Assembly: GCA_023230825.1 (NCBI GenBank)
Contig: JALNWO010000001.1
Location: 146,702-210,701, forward strand
DNA: 64,000 nucleotides
From: Acholeplasmataceae bacterium
GTDB taxonomy: Bacteria; Bacillota_I; Bacilli_A; Acholeplasmatales; Acholeplasmataceae
Direction: 5' to 3'
Shown here: positions 37,701 through 45,519 of the stretch, in pieces
Position numbering within the stretch: position 1 is the first letter of the stretch
Layout of the letters: each line of letters starts with the position of its first letter
Program-made: the position numbers and the translations under genes
The notes under the pieces: model-generated
Seen by the model: the letters and a program-made list of their open reading frames with translations, nothing else
Told to the model about the DNA's origin: nothing
Database searches by the model: none

Positions 37701-38850
37701 AGCGCCTAAGTAGGTAATCGAGGATTTTAAAGCGAAACGGGAGGCCCTCAACTAGCTTAAGTTGAGGTGAAGATATAGTCTGTTCCCCAAGGAAAGCTTG
37801 GGGCGGGTGTCGTAGCACACCGGATATGTATGGAAACGATACATATTGGACAATAAGAAAGGTATTATCGTAACAGTAGTTCCAGATGAGAAAATGCCTG
37901 TTGATGATCGGGGTGTTCGAGTGGAATTTATCACAGATCCTCTAGCTACAATTGCTCGGAGTACTTTAGGTCGAGTGATGGAACCCTTTCTAAATGCTGC
38001 TGGACAGAATATTGTTAGAGAGATAGCATTAGCTCTTAATCTGAAATGGGGAACTGTAGTAACGCCACAGTTACTAGAAACTAAGAACGTTAATGGGTTA
38101 GTCAGGAAGCAGTTTGAAAAACTCAAAGACTTCTATTATACGGTATCATCTGAAAAGATGGGTCCTTGGCATGAGAATCTAACAGATAAAGAACTCTATG
38201 AGCATCTGAGTTCTGTTATTACTCGAACCTTACCTATTATGTATAAACCACCTTCTGATGAGAAAGAGATGGTGGATATTATCATGGAAATTAATGAGAA
38301 GTATCCTCCTTATGAATCTCATATCACTTATGTAGGTAACTCTGGTAAGACCGTACGGTCTAAAGAAAAGTTTATTATCGGAAGAGCTTATGTTATTCTC
38401 TTAGATAAAACAGGAGATTCTGCTGCTGCTATTGCCTCAGGTAAATTAGGTCACTTTGGTGTTCCTAGTCAAATTACTCGTCAAGATAAATACACGAGTC
38501 CTAATCGACGACAGCATACTCGTATCTTTGGTGAAGCAGAGATGCGAATCATTGCTTCGTATTGTCCGTCTTGGGTGGCTGCTGAAATCATTGATAGGAA
38601 CTCCAATAAAGATAGCATGGGAGTTATTATTAACGGATTACTCACCACAGATAAACCAACTAATACTTTTGAGCTAATCAATAGAAAGGAGCATAAGTAC
38701 AATGGTGGTAGACCTATTCAGATCGTACGACACTTAGCACTTACAGCAGGTTGGGGTTTCCAATATAAACCTTATCAGCCTCTTTGGATGAAAGGTAATA
38801 AAGTAAAAGATTTTGTACTAGAGAGCTTAGACAAAACAGAAGCTGTTTAA
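34737..38850 (+). CDS. RNA polymerase beta C-terminal half, split by a group I intron
   Basis: Homologue by motif and synteny of phiKZ gp71-gp73, the beta C-terminal part of the non-virion RNA polymerase. Predicted join: 34737-35927 and 37858-38850, giving 727 residues. Exon 1 contains GVELNILHATLP...EDGSMISE, equivalent to the EDAILISE region of bacterial beta, and ends VPSVGNKATGCFGD. Exon 2 starts KGIIVTVVPDEKMP. The join reads GNKATGCFGDKGIIVTVVP, which aligns without gaps to GDKMAGRHGNKGVVSKINP of E. coli. Unspliced, the frame ends nine codons later. ATG 34737 is chosen over GTG 34731 because AAGAGG is well spaced from it. Confidence 0.87.
35928..37857 (+). ncRNA. group I intron in the beta gene (1930 nt) carrying an HNH gene
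   Basis: The 5' exon end GGAGAT (35922-35927) pairs over all six bases with the guide GTCTCC (37486-37491), with the expected U.G at the splice site. This places the whole HNH gene in the P1 loop. Downstream are the core words CTAACTGCGGGAAC, GCGAAACGGGAGGC, GAAGATATAGTC, a GGTGTCGTAGCACACC hairpin, and the terminal GGACAATAAG. Removal restores the conserved beta motif exactly. phiKZ has an equivalent HNH-bearing interruption (gp72). Confidence 0.88.
36051..37463 (+). CDS. intron-encoded HNH homing endonuclease
   Basis: A 470-residue protein. The HNH_3 core is near residues 160-205: VPLHRLLGLAWI, then MNHIDGNKYNNQLSNLEWVS, then QENNVHA. Three C-terminal units follow (starting KARDVVSGEV, VQAKNVDTGEV and VVAKHNKTGQ) that fit NUMOD1/IENR-type helix-turn-helix DNA-recognition repeats. 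Homing endonucleases cut intron-less alleles of the host gene so that repair copies the intron in. Here the target would be the beta-subunit gene around the GDK motif. Translation starts at an ATG with a strong AGGAGGT site. The gene lies entirely inside the intron's P1 loop. Confidence 0.85.
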   Translation: MTKQYKLVPGSESVRYDVINDTYTRFNPKEDGFVEKGSRITFNYHNRTITVDREWLRLFTIFETKLPEQVWIHVEKIRFVDCYNKVLRLPTNKIMVLDECFHYHPYYRIVPGFTHLFISKNGVVIDWTDNFKPVSILDDQYKNLNIYDPERGFVRSVPLHRLLGLAWINNDNYQEKPIMNHIDGNKYNNQLSNLEWVSHQENNVHASEVGLNTDSLACKARDVVSGEVQTFNSLGQLSRALGVGAVNLERLNTTRPTSLIGDRYEVRLLGDDTPWLFDTVDDLPKVKGRYQINVTHAKQGKLTFHDVRTAVFNLKYRKTWGCGNVRTLQQFLEKDPYVQDFEIIDHYKYTATVQAKNVDTGEVVEEPTFTYLSRRLKLQRSAIKKILNSGQVQCYHGWLIRLTSEDPWPEDYQIHGQRRISVVAKHNKTGQCLKFPTLRATARHFGIDRKTISVRINNKTDYDGWYFELV

Positions 38851-38852
38851 TC

Positions 38853-38888
38853 TCCGCGTGGGTTGTGTAAAAGCAACTCACGCGTTAT
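38853..38888 (+). terminator. hairpin between the beta and beta-prime C-terminal genes
   Basis: CGCGTGGGTTG (38855-38865) pairs with CAACTCACGCG (38874-38884). It is not of the GGCATAA family and may attenuate rather than fully stop transcription. Confidence 0.6.
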
Positions 38889-38914
38889 AAAAGTTAATGA
38901 GGGATTTAAACATA

Positions 38915-40981
38915 ATGAGTGCTATAACACTAAAGGCTAGAAAGCTATTAGGTGTTCCTACAGAAGTATTATGGGAAACTCTGAACGGGGAATTCTATTT
39001 AGAGTTTGATGATGGTGTTATCTTAGCTGACGAAGCTAGTACTATCTATAGTTCTTATATCTGGAAATTCATCAGTAAGTTCCCAGATATCCCATTTCTT
39101 AAAAAACATCATATCAACTCTCATCTTGGTAAGAGCCTATTGTCAGTTGAAGCCAACGGTAGACTTTTTGATAGTGTACTTTGGGATGTTTTTGATTGGG
39201 CTGTCTATGGAGTTGATCCAAGGAACGAAGATCTTAAAAGTAGAGTTCCTGACCCCAGTACTGCTAAGCTTAACGTATTGGAGTTTAAAGAAGAGTTAGC
39301 TGAAACTGCTTGGGGGACATTAAATGAGATGTATAACGATCTAAGCGTTCGTTGTGAGCCTTGGGTCGTAGGCATTAGCATTAATGATCTTGTTGAAGTA
39401 ACTCAACATAATCCAATTAAAGAAGTGTTAGAAGGTTTCTTACCTCCTGTACAGGAATCTTTGGATAAGATCTATGATACCCTAGATGAAGCACTCTTTA
39501 ATGATCCGAAGCTAGAGAACAATATCCTTTCTCGTTTAGTTCGATCTGGTTTGATTAATAAGAACCAGTTACAGCAATGCGTAGGAGCACGAGGTTTTAT
39601 TACTGATATTGACTCTAGTCTATTTAGACTTCCTATTCTTCGTAACTTAACTCAAGGTATTCGATCAGCTTATGATTCACAAATTGAATCTAGGAGTGCT
39701 GCTAAGTCACAAGCTTATTCAGAAGAACCTCTAGAGCAATCAGAATACTTCTCTCGTAGGCAGCAATTGATCTCACAGACACTGAAAAATCTAGTAGAAG
39801 GTGATTGTGGTGCGAAAGAAGGATTAGGTTGGAACGTTGGGGAGGATGACTTAAAGCATCTAGTAGGAAAGAACTATTACGATGATGAAGGAGTGCTTCG
39901 ATATATTAAAAGCAGTGATAAACATCTTATTGGTAAGACAATTACTTTAAGATCTCCTTTTAAATGCCAAACCACGCATCCTACAGGCATTTGTAGTACG
40001 TGTATGGGTCAACTAGCACTCTCTGTATTTAGACTCTCTAACGTGGGTCAGGACACAGCTGTATCGATGCTCTCTGATGTAGGTCAGCGAGTATTGTCTG
40101 TAAAGCACTTGGATGGTTCAAGTGTTGTAGATTCTCTTACAGTTGATCTAGAGACTCGTAAGTACATCAGAGTAGGTAAGGATGGGTCGAGTTATTATCT
40201 ATCTCCTGATCTAAAGAATGCAAGTAGCATTGAGTTAGTCTTTAGTCCTTATACTGTTCCAGGCTTTACGGATATTAAACAATGTAAAGATACTAGTGAT
40301 CTTTTCTTATCACGCGTCTCTAGGATGAATTCTTTAGGGATGATTGTTAAAGAAAGAAATCGAGTTATTGAAGTTGCTTTAGATGTCGGTTTAGCTAAAC
40401 GTAAAGCTTCCCTTGCTTTTGATGTGATTAATCTCATTAAAGAAAGAGGTTGGAAAGTTGTCCAGACTGAAGCTGGTGATACTGTCTATGTAGTTGATAT
40501 TACTGGTCTAGATCAGAATACGAAGTTACTTACAGTGCCATTACGTCACTTTAACATGGGTGATCAAGCAAAAGCTATTGCTGCTTTACTAGAGTCTAAA
40601 ACTGGAGCAGTTAAAGAACGAGATGAAGACACACCTATCTCGGAATTTATTGCTGAGCTATATGAGACAGTTAATAGCCGCCTCTCTGTTAACTTTGCGG
40701 TACTTGAAGTAATTACCTACAGTATCATGATTGTCTCAGCTAAGGGTGAGGATTATTCATTACCAAAACCCTGGACACAATCTGGGTTAGGTGTTAAGGA
40801 TAGGACCTTTAGACGCCGTAGTGCTTCTGTTGAGATGGCTTATCAAGGACAGCAGTTTGCTATTAAAGATCCAGTTAGGTATAACTATACTAATGTCATG
40901 GATCATCAAATGGATGTCTTTATTGATCCTCAGTCTGTTGTTGAGAGGGAAGCTAAGATGGAGAAAAATAACCAGCGATGA
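38915..40981 (+). CDS. RNA polymerase beta-prime C-terminal half (phiKZ gp74-like)
   Basis: A 688-residue subunit of the non-virion RNA polymerase. Visible beta-prime features, in order: GARGFITDIDSS (bridge-helix/SGARG region), LPILRNLTQG, a trigger-loop stretch YFSRRQQLISQTL followed by DCG, a zinc-site-like C...CSTCMG (CQTTHPTGICSTCMGQL), and the helix NVGQDTAVSMLSDVGQ, in the place of VGIIAAQSIGEPGTQ. ATG 38915 is chosen over ATG 38897 because GAGGGA precedes it. It completes, with the beta-prime N-terminal gene at 21336, a two-piece beta-prime. Its stop overlaps the helicase ATG (ATGA). Confidence 0.87.
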   Translation: MSAITLKARKLLGVPTEVLWETLNGEFYLEFDDGVILADEASTIYSSYIWKFISKFPDIPFLKKHHINSHLGKSLLSVEANGRLFDSVLWDVFDWAVYGVDPRNEDLKSRVPDPSTAKLNVLEFKEELAETAWGTLNEMYNDLSVRCEPWVVGISINDLVEVTQHNPIKEVLEGFLPPVQESLDKIYDTLDEALFNDPKLENNILSRLVRSGLINKNQLQQCVGARGFITDIDSSLFRLPILRNLTQGIRSAYDSQIESRSAAKSQAYSEEPLEQSEYFSRRQQLISQTLKNLVEGDCGAKEGLGWNVGEDDLKHLVGKNYYDDEGVLRYIKSSDKHLIGKTITLRSPFKCQTTHPTGICSTCMGQLALSVFRLSNVGQDTAVSMLSDVGQRVLSVKHLDGSSVVDSLTVDLETRKYIRVGKDGSSYYLSPDLKNASSIELVFSPYTVPGFTDIKQCKDTSDLFLSRVSRMNSLGMIVKERNRVIEVALDVGLAKRKASLAFDVINLIKERGWKVVQTEAGDTVYVVDITGLDQNTKLLTVPLRHFNMGDQAKAIAALLESKTGAVKERDEDTPISEFIAELYETVNSRLSVNFAVLEVITYSIMIVSAKGEDYSLPKPWTQSGLGVKDRTFRRRSASVEMAYQGQQFAIKDPVRYNYTNVMDHQMDVFIDPQSVVEREAKMEKNNQR

Positions 40982-42510
40982 AATCCTTTAGAATCACTAC
41001 AAGTAGTCATGGTTTTAAAGTAGATGGTATTTGTGACTCTAGAGCTACTGAAGCGATTCATGAATTTTTAAGAAGTTTGCTGCAATATGGTCTTATCAAA
41101 GTGGGAAGGCATTTCGTTAGAAAGCCAGTTAAGACCTTTGCAGCAAGTAATGCTTCTAGAAATTATTATCGATTCCACATCAATGACTTAAAAGCTTTCT
41201 TAAGTCATATGGCTGAATATGGTTTCAAAGAAAATAACTATACCATCATTAATACTCCACTTTATGAACCTAGGTATGTAGAACTCCCACTTAAACCCAA
41301 ATGGAAAGCTAGGGAAAACCAAATCACAGCAATTGATTATGTTGCTGATGAAACAAATGGACCTGCATGTAAACTCATCCCAGCTCAACCAGGGTTTGGG
41401 AAAGGTTTAATTTCCATGATGGGTATTTCTGCTGTAGGTGTCTTTGCTATTTATCTTCTACGTCCGATGTATATGGATAAATGGAGAGAAGAGTTAGAAG
41501 ATACTTATGACATCGACCCTTCTGAAATCATTACCATTCAAGGCAATGGTGAACTAAAGAAGATGTTAGACCAGCAGAAAAAGAAAGAGTTTTTTGGTAA
41601 AGTTGTTGTCATTAGTAATAAGACTTACCAAGCTTGGTTAAGTAAGTACGAAAAGTTAGGTCATAAGAAATTCTTAAAGCTCTACCCATGCACACCAGAG
41701 AATTTCTTTGAGTTTATGAAAGCAGGTTTTCGATTAATTGATGAAGGTCATCAAGACTTCCATCTAAATTGTAAAATCGACTATTATACAAACGTACCTA
41801 ACTCTATTACTCTTACTGCTACACTAATTACAAAAGACCCTTTTCTTAGGAAAAGGATGGATGTGCATTATCCTAAAGATAGGCAATGTAAAGTAGAGCA
41901 GATTAATAAGTACATTGATTCATCTGCTTACTTCTACCAATTCAAACATCCTGAAAAAATAAGGACAACGGAATTTGGTAGTCCCAACTATTCTCACCTA
42001 GCTTTTGAGGCTTCTATCTTACAAAAACCTCAGATTAGAGATAATTACTTCGAAATGATTAAACTCTTAGTCGATGTAGATTTCTTTAAGATCAAAGAAG
42101 AAGGGGAGAAGTTTGTCGTCTTTTGTTCTAAGATTGACTTTAGTAGAGAGTTATGTGCTTATTTACGGAAAGTCTACCCAAGTGTAGATATTAGAACTTA
42201 TGTTGAAGATGATCCTTACGAGAATCTAATTGACCCTGTAGGACGTGTGACGACTTATGGTTCAGCAGGTACAGCGCAAGACATCCCAATGTTAAGAACT
42301 AATATTAATACCATTGCAATGGATTCATTAGCGGGTAATATCCAAATCTTAGGTAGAACTCGTGTAATGAAAAGTGGTAATACGCCACGGTATGTTTATC
42401 TCGTAGCTGAAAACATTGATAAGCATATTACTTATCATAATGGTAGGAAAACCATGTTAGAAGAACGCGCTCGTAGTTTTAGAGTTCGTTGGCATGATAA
42501 ACCTATTTAA
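40978..42510 (+). CDS. superfamily 2 DNA/RNA helicase
   Basis: A 510-residue protein with helicase motifs: a Q-like RENQITAIDYV, motif I PAQPGFGKGL (Walker A variant ending GFGKG), motif II DEGH (LIDEGHQDF), motif III TLTATL, and a C-terminal motif VI-like QILGRTRVMKSG. DExH-type motif II and a GKG Walker A place it with phage SF2 helicases of the UvsW/RecG-like kind. It probably remodels replication or recombination forks or transcripts. It is translationally coupled to the RNA polymerase subunit upstream, as in phiKZ where a helicase follows gp74. Confidence 0.85.
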   Translation: MKSFRITTSSHGFKVDGICDSRATEAIHEFLRSLLQYGLIKVGRHFVRKPVKTFAASNASRNYYRFHINDLKAFLSHMAEYGFKENNYTIINTPLYEPRYVELPLKPKWKARENQITAIDYVADETNGPACKLIPAQPGFGKGLISMMGISAVGVFAIYLLRPMYMDKWREELEDTYDIDPSEIITIQGNGELKKMLDQQKKKEFFGKVVVISNKTYQAWLSKYEKLGHKKFLKLYPCTPENFFEFMKAGFRLIDEGHQDFHLNCKIDYYTNVPNSITLTATLITKDPFLRKRMDVHYPKDRQCKVEQINKYIDSSAYFYQFKHPEKIRTTEFGSPNYSHLAFEASILQKPQIRDNYFEMIKLLVDVDFFKIKEEGEKFVVFCSKIDFSRELCAYLRKVYPSVDIRTYVEDDPYENLIDPVGRVTTYGSAGTAQDIPMLRTNINTIAMDSLAGNIQILGRTRVMKSGNTPRYVYLVAENIDKHITYHNGRKTMLEERARSFRVRWHDKPI

Positions 42511-42514
42511 ATGA

Positions 42515-42556
42515 AAGCATAATAGGAGATCCCAAAAGGATCTCCTATTTATGACT
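42515..42556 (+). terminator. hairpin terminator of the GCATAATAGGAG family
   Basis: GCATAATAGGAGATCC (42517-42532) pairs with GGATCTCCTATTTATGAC (42538-42555). It ends the transcription block. Confidence 0.8.
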
Positions 42557-42589
42557 TGTTATTAATAAACATTGAAAAAGGTAAAATAA

Positions 42590-42880
42590 ATGACTAATGA
42601 ATTTGTAGAAGTTCAATTTGACATCACCGGTCGTATTCGTCAGAAAGTAAGACTCACTGATCCCAATATGACATTGGTTGAATTTGAAACAGGTTTAAAA
42701 ACCGGAGATATTCTCCCTTCTATCTGTTATGGTAGTACGGATAGTGAAAGCCATTACGTACAATTTAGAAAAGATGGAGAAGTCTCGGACTCTTTTGTAA
42801 TTGTCATAGTAGGAGTTGTAGAAGCAACCGATGTGGATTCTGATACGGAATACAGTCAGTTTGATGTCGAGGTTATCTAA
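42590..42880 (+). CDS. hypothetical protein, 96 aa
   Basis: ATG 42590 with AAAGG upstream. A small acidic, strand-rich protein (many Val, Thr and Asp) with a C-terminal acidic segment. No recognised family. It is monocistronic between two terminators. Confidence 0.72.
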   Translation: MTNEFVEVQFDITGRIRQKVRLTDPNMTLVEFETGLKTGDILPSICYGSTDSESHYVQFRKDGEVSDSFVIVIVGVVEATDVDSDTEYSQFDVEVI

Positions 42881-42887
42881 TAATAGA

Positions 42888-42927
42888 GAAGCATTATAGG
42901 GATGACTCTAGTCTCCCTATAATACCA
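42888..42927 (+). terminator. hairpin terminator
   Basis: GCATTATAGGGA (42891-42902) pairs with TCCCTATAATACC (42913-42925), followed by a T-rich stretch. Confidence 0.75.
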
Positions 42928-43019
42928 CCTTTCTTTTTTTTATTTAAATAATTAAATATAACAATATTTGAACCTATGAACGAAGTTATATATTTTTATT
43001 TTAATAAGGTCAAAAAGAT

Positions 43020-43661
43020 ATGGCATTTACTACTCAATTCTCTATTCATACTTCACCCTATCTTAATCCACTTGATGCAAAGAGACAGGCTTTTAGTGTA
43101 GAGGCAGATAATCGGAAAGAAGCTTTAAAAGAATCTCTTAATAAAATCATTGATGAGTTAGATGATGAAACAATCAAACAACCCAGCATCACTCTAAACA
43201 TTATCTATGCAGAAGAGAATGATAAAGAAGATTTCTACGTAGCTTATTTTGATTTTAAGAAAGACTCTTATCTAGATATTAAGAGTTCTATTCTTATTCC
43301 TCATACCTTCACTACATTAGCTCCTGAGGAAATCATCTCTATTAAGTTTAAGAAGCTCTCTGTTAAACCAAGTGAACAATCATTATGGGTAGATGAAGAA
43401 GGTTCTATGTTCATCAGTAATTATCCTAATGTTTATTTTAATAGAAATGATCTTCCTGTAGAGAACTTTGACTATGACTTCAATGTCTATTATGATTTAG
43501 CCATGTTCAAAGGACTAACTAATGTTGAGTCTTACAATTATGAAGTACCTGTTCTCTATCAGAAGCGAGTAGATAAAGCCATTGCATTTACTACTCGTAT
43601 TAAAGAAGCGGCTACTTTAGCCCAAGTACCTGAGAGTGTTATTAAAGAAGTGTTTGGTTAA
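43020..43661 (+). CDS. hypothetical protein, 213 aa
   Basis: ATG 43020 with AAGGTC upstream. A mixed alpha/beta acidic protein with no motif I recognise. It is alone between two hairpin terminators, with a variant AATATAAC motif upstream near 42955. Confidence 0.72.
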   Translation: MAFTTQFSIHTSPYLNPLDAKRQAFSVEADNRKEALKESLNKIIDELDDETIKQPSITLNIIYAEENDKEDFYVAYFDFKKDSYLDIKSSILIPHTFTTLAPEEIISIKFKKLSVKPSEQSLWVDEEGSMFISNYPNVYFNRNDLPVENFDYDFNVYYDLAMFKGLTNVESYNYEVPVLYQKRVDKAIAFTTRIKEAATLAQVPESVIKEVFG

Positions 43662-43675
43662 AAGGTATAAATAGA

Positions 43676-43716
43676 AGGCATAATTAGGAGTCCTTTAGGA
43701 CTCCTCTTTTTGCCGT
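43676..43716 (+). terminator. hairpin terminator of the GGCATAATTAGGAG family
   Basis: GGCATAATTAGGAGTCC (43678-43694) pairs with GGACTCCTCTTTTTGCC (43698-43714). Confidence 0.8.
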
Positions 43717-43736
43717 ATTCTAGACTATTTTAAATC

Positions 43737-43744
43737 TATATCAC
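43737..43744 (+). promoter_or_regulatory. candidate phage promoter motif (TATATCAC)
   Basis: An exact TATATCAC copy lies upstream of the 43861 gene. It is followed by a large perfect leader hairpin, AGGTCTGGATA (43791-43801) with TATCCAGACCT (43809-43819), inside an AGAGGT/ACCTCT outer pairing. Confidence 0.48.
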
Positions 43745-43860
43745 TAACATGATAGAACTGGTCAAGCTGTCTTTCTTATATAAAGAGGTTAGGTCTGGAT
43801 ATTCGTGGTATCCAGACCTATGACCCACCTCTACACTTCTTTACTACAAAGGAGATAAAA

Positions 43861-44088
43861 ATGAATATACACTATTCAGGTTTACATAGTATTATACTAA
43901 AACCAAATGAAAAAACTAAAATCCCTGTTCACATCATCACGTTAAGTAATTACAATGCGGATGAATTCTTAGATTATATTACAGATCAAATCCATCAAAA
44001 CAATATATTGAATATTCATTACAATATTGAAAATCAAAGTACTGATCAACTGAGATACAAACCTCCTGCCTTTAGACAGAGGTGTTAA
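43861..44088 (+). pseudogene. small gene interrupted by the TnpB element
   Basis: ATG 43861 follows an excellent AAAGGAGAT site. The first 66 codons (to about 44058) are phage-like. The last nine sense codons (KPPAFRQRC) are read from the left end of the TnpB element. Removing 44059-45410 would join the frame to 45411 and end six codons later (stop at 45429-45431), giving about 72 residues. Shifting the boundary by two bases gives a longer in-frame tail ending near 45470. The protein is acidic and unrecognised, and may still work with its new C-terminus. Confidence 0.6.
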
Positions 44089-44106
44089 TATAATTAGGAC
44101 ATTTAA

Positions 44107-45291
44107 ATGACTACTATTACTAAAGGTTATAAGTTTAGGTTAGAACCTAACCAAACACAACGTGACCTCTTAGTGAGGTCATTTGGTCATACGAGATTTG
44201 TATGGAATGAACTTTTAGCTCAATCTAAGATTCAATATGAGCTACACAAATTTAATGGGTTAGTAGATAAACCTAATTTGAATGAAATTGAATTAGTAAA
44301 TAAGATTACTAATCTAAAACTCTTTCATCCGTGGTTAAGTGAAGTATCTAACGTAGCACTACAACAAAAGGTCCGAGACCTCGCTTCAGCTTATCGACAT
44401 TGTTTTCGTAATCTCAAACAAGGTAAAATAGCTTTTCCTAAGTTTAAAAAGCGTAATAATCGTAATAGTTTTCGATTAACTAAAAATGGGTTTAGACTTA
44501 AAGATGGTGAACTCTATATCGCTAAGTGCGACCAACCACTAAAAGTCAGGTGGTCTAGAGACTTGCCTTCTGAGCCTTCTAGTTGTACTATTAGTCAGGA
44601 ACCCGATGGATCTTATTATGTCTCTTTTGTCTGTCAGGTAGATCCTAAACTTACGAATGGAGTAAAGCAAACAGGGATTGATTTAGGTCTTACAGATTTT
44701 GCAATATTGTCTGATGGAGGGCGGATAGCGAATAATCGCTTTTTAGTTCAAGCCTTAAACCAGTTAAAACGCGCACAGAAAACACTGAGTCGTCGTAAAA
44801 AGGGTTCTAAGAACCGGAATAAAGCTAGAATTAAAGTCGCTAAACTCTACCAGAAAGTCACGAATCAAAGAAATGACTTCTTACATAAACTCTCTCGTAA
44901 ACTAGTGAACGAGAACCAAGTGCTAGTAGTAGAGAGTTTGAATGTGGGCGGGATGATTAAGAACCGTCATTTAGCTAGAGGTATTTCGGATGTTAGTTGG
45001 AGTAGGTTTATAGGTTATTTAACTTATAAATCTAAAGAATCACATCACTGCTCTTTGTTAATGATGGACCCTTTTTATCCTTCGAGTAAACTCTGTGGAA
45101 GTTGTGGAGTGAAGTATGAGAATCTAAAACTTTCTGAACGTCAATGGACTTGTTTTAATTGTCATACTACTCATGACAGGGATCTCAATGCAGCTCGTAA
45201 TATTCTAGCTAAAGGTTTAGAAACCTTTAAAAACCTATCTCCAGATTATAGCTGGCTGTCTATACCAGTTATATGTAATAGGTTTAATTAG
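44107..45291 (+). CDS. tnpB: TnpB RNA-guided endonuclease
   Basis: A 394-residue, full-length TnpB (OrfB_IS605 family, ancestor of Cas12). The N-terminal part is basic and typical (GYKFRLEPNQTQRDLL...HTRFVWNELL). The RuvC catalytic residues are all visible: the D of TGIDLGLTDFA (about residue 195), the E of VLVVESLNVGGM, and the D of HDRDLNAARNIL. A zinc finger CGSCG...CFNCH lies between the last two. The protein should be nuclease-competent, guided by RNA from the element's right end, and maintain the element by cutting empty sites. The start is ATG 44107. Confidence 0.9.
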   Translation: MTTITKGYKFRLEPNQTQRDLLVRSFGHTRFVWNELLAQSKIQYELHKFNGLVDKPNLNEIELVNKITNLKLFHPWLSEVSNVALQQKVRDLASAYRHCFRNLKQGKIAFPKFKKRNNRNSFRLTKNGFRLKDGELYIAKCDQPLKVRWSRDLPSEPSSCTISQEPDGSYYVSFVCQVDPKLTNGVKQTGIDLGLTDFAILSDGGRIANNRFLVQALNQLKRAQKTLSRRKKGSKNRNKARIKVAKLYQKVTNQRNDFLHKLSRKLVNENQVLVVESLNVGGMIKNRHLARGISDVSWSRFIGYLTYKSKESHHCSLLMMDPFYPSSKLCGSCGVKYENLKLSERQWTCFNCHTTHDRDLNAARNILAKGLETFKNLSPDYSWLSIPVICNRFN

Positions 45292-45410
45292 TAGTAAATT
45301 TACCGTAGGGACTACGGGAGTTGGTCTAAAGACCAACTAAGCTCATGGAGAGGCTGTAGTTTAACCTCAGTGAAGTGAGAACCCTCCTCGTTTACGGGGA
45401 GGAGGTTCAA
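45292..45410 (+). ncRNA. candidate omega-RNA scaffold of TnpB
   Basis: The sequence between the tnpB stop and the element's right end folds into hairpins: GTAGGGACTACGGGAG, GTTGGTCTAAAGACCAAC and CCTCCTCGTTTACGGGGAGG. It ends at TTCAA. In TnpB systems the RNA scaffold overlaps the 3' end of tnpB and the right end, and the guide is the adjoining flank, here TGGAACTGTCTTAGATATTG. By inference, the left flank (ending GATAC) would be the target-adjacent motif. Confidence 0.62.
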
Positions 45411-45463
45411 TGGAACTGTCTTAGATATTGAGATGTGTCAGAGTAGTTGAAAACAAGAAAAAT

Positions 45464-45515
45464 AAAAGAGAGGGTCTAAACAGACTCTCTCTTTCAACAC
45501 TTCTTTTTTTTTTTA
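45464..45515. terminator. hairpin terminator with T-tract
   Basis: AAAGAGAGGGTCT (45466-45478) pairs with AGACTCTCTCTTT (45482-45494), followed by a 12-base T-run. It lies between the interrupted gene and the minus-strand polymerase gene. Confidence 0.78.
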
Positions 45516-45519
45516 TTTA

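Larger units (their letters stand above)
44059..45410 (+). mobile_element. IS605/IS1341-type TnpB element without TnpA
   Basis: About 1.35 kb. The left end has the hairpin word CCTCCTGCCTTTAGACAGAGG (44062-44082; interrupted stem CCTC-TG/CAGAGG). The right end is GAACCCTCCTCGTTTACGGGGAGGAGGTTCAA, with a CCTCCTCG/CGGGGAGG hairpin and the terminal TTCAA (TCAA is the classic right-end cleavage site of this family). There are no target duplications, as expected. The only gene is tnpB. No Y1 transposase TnpA lies in the window, so mobility would need one in trans. It landed inside a small phage gene. Confidence 0.78.

Noticed and set aside
44059-45410. A complete IS605 element with TnpA
   Set aside because: Only tnpB is present. 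No Y1 transposase with the HUH motif was found in the window.
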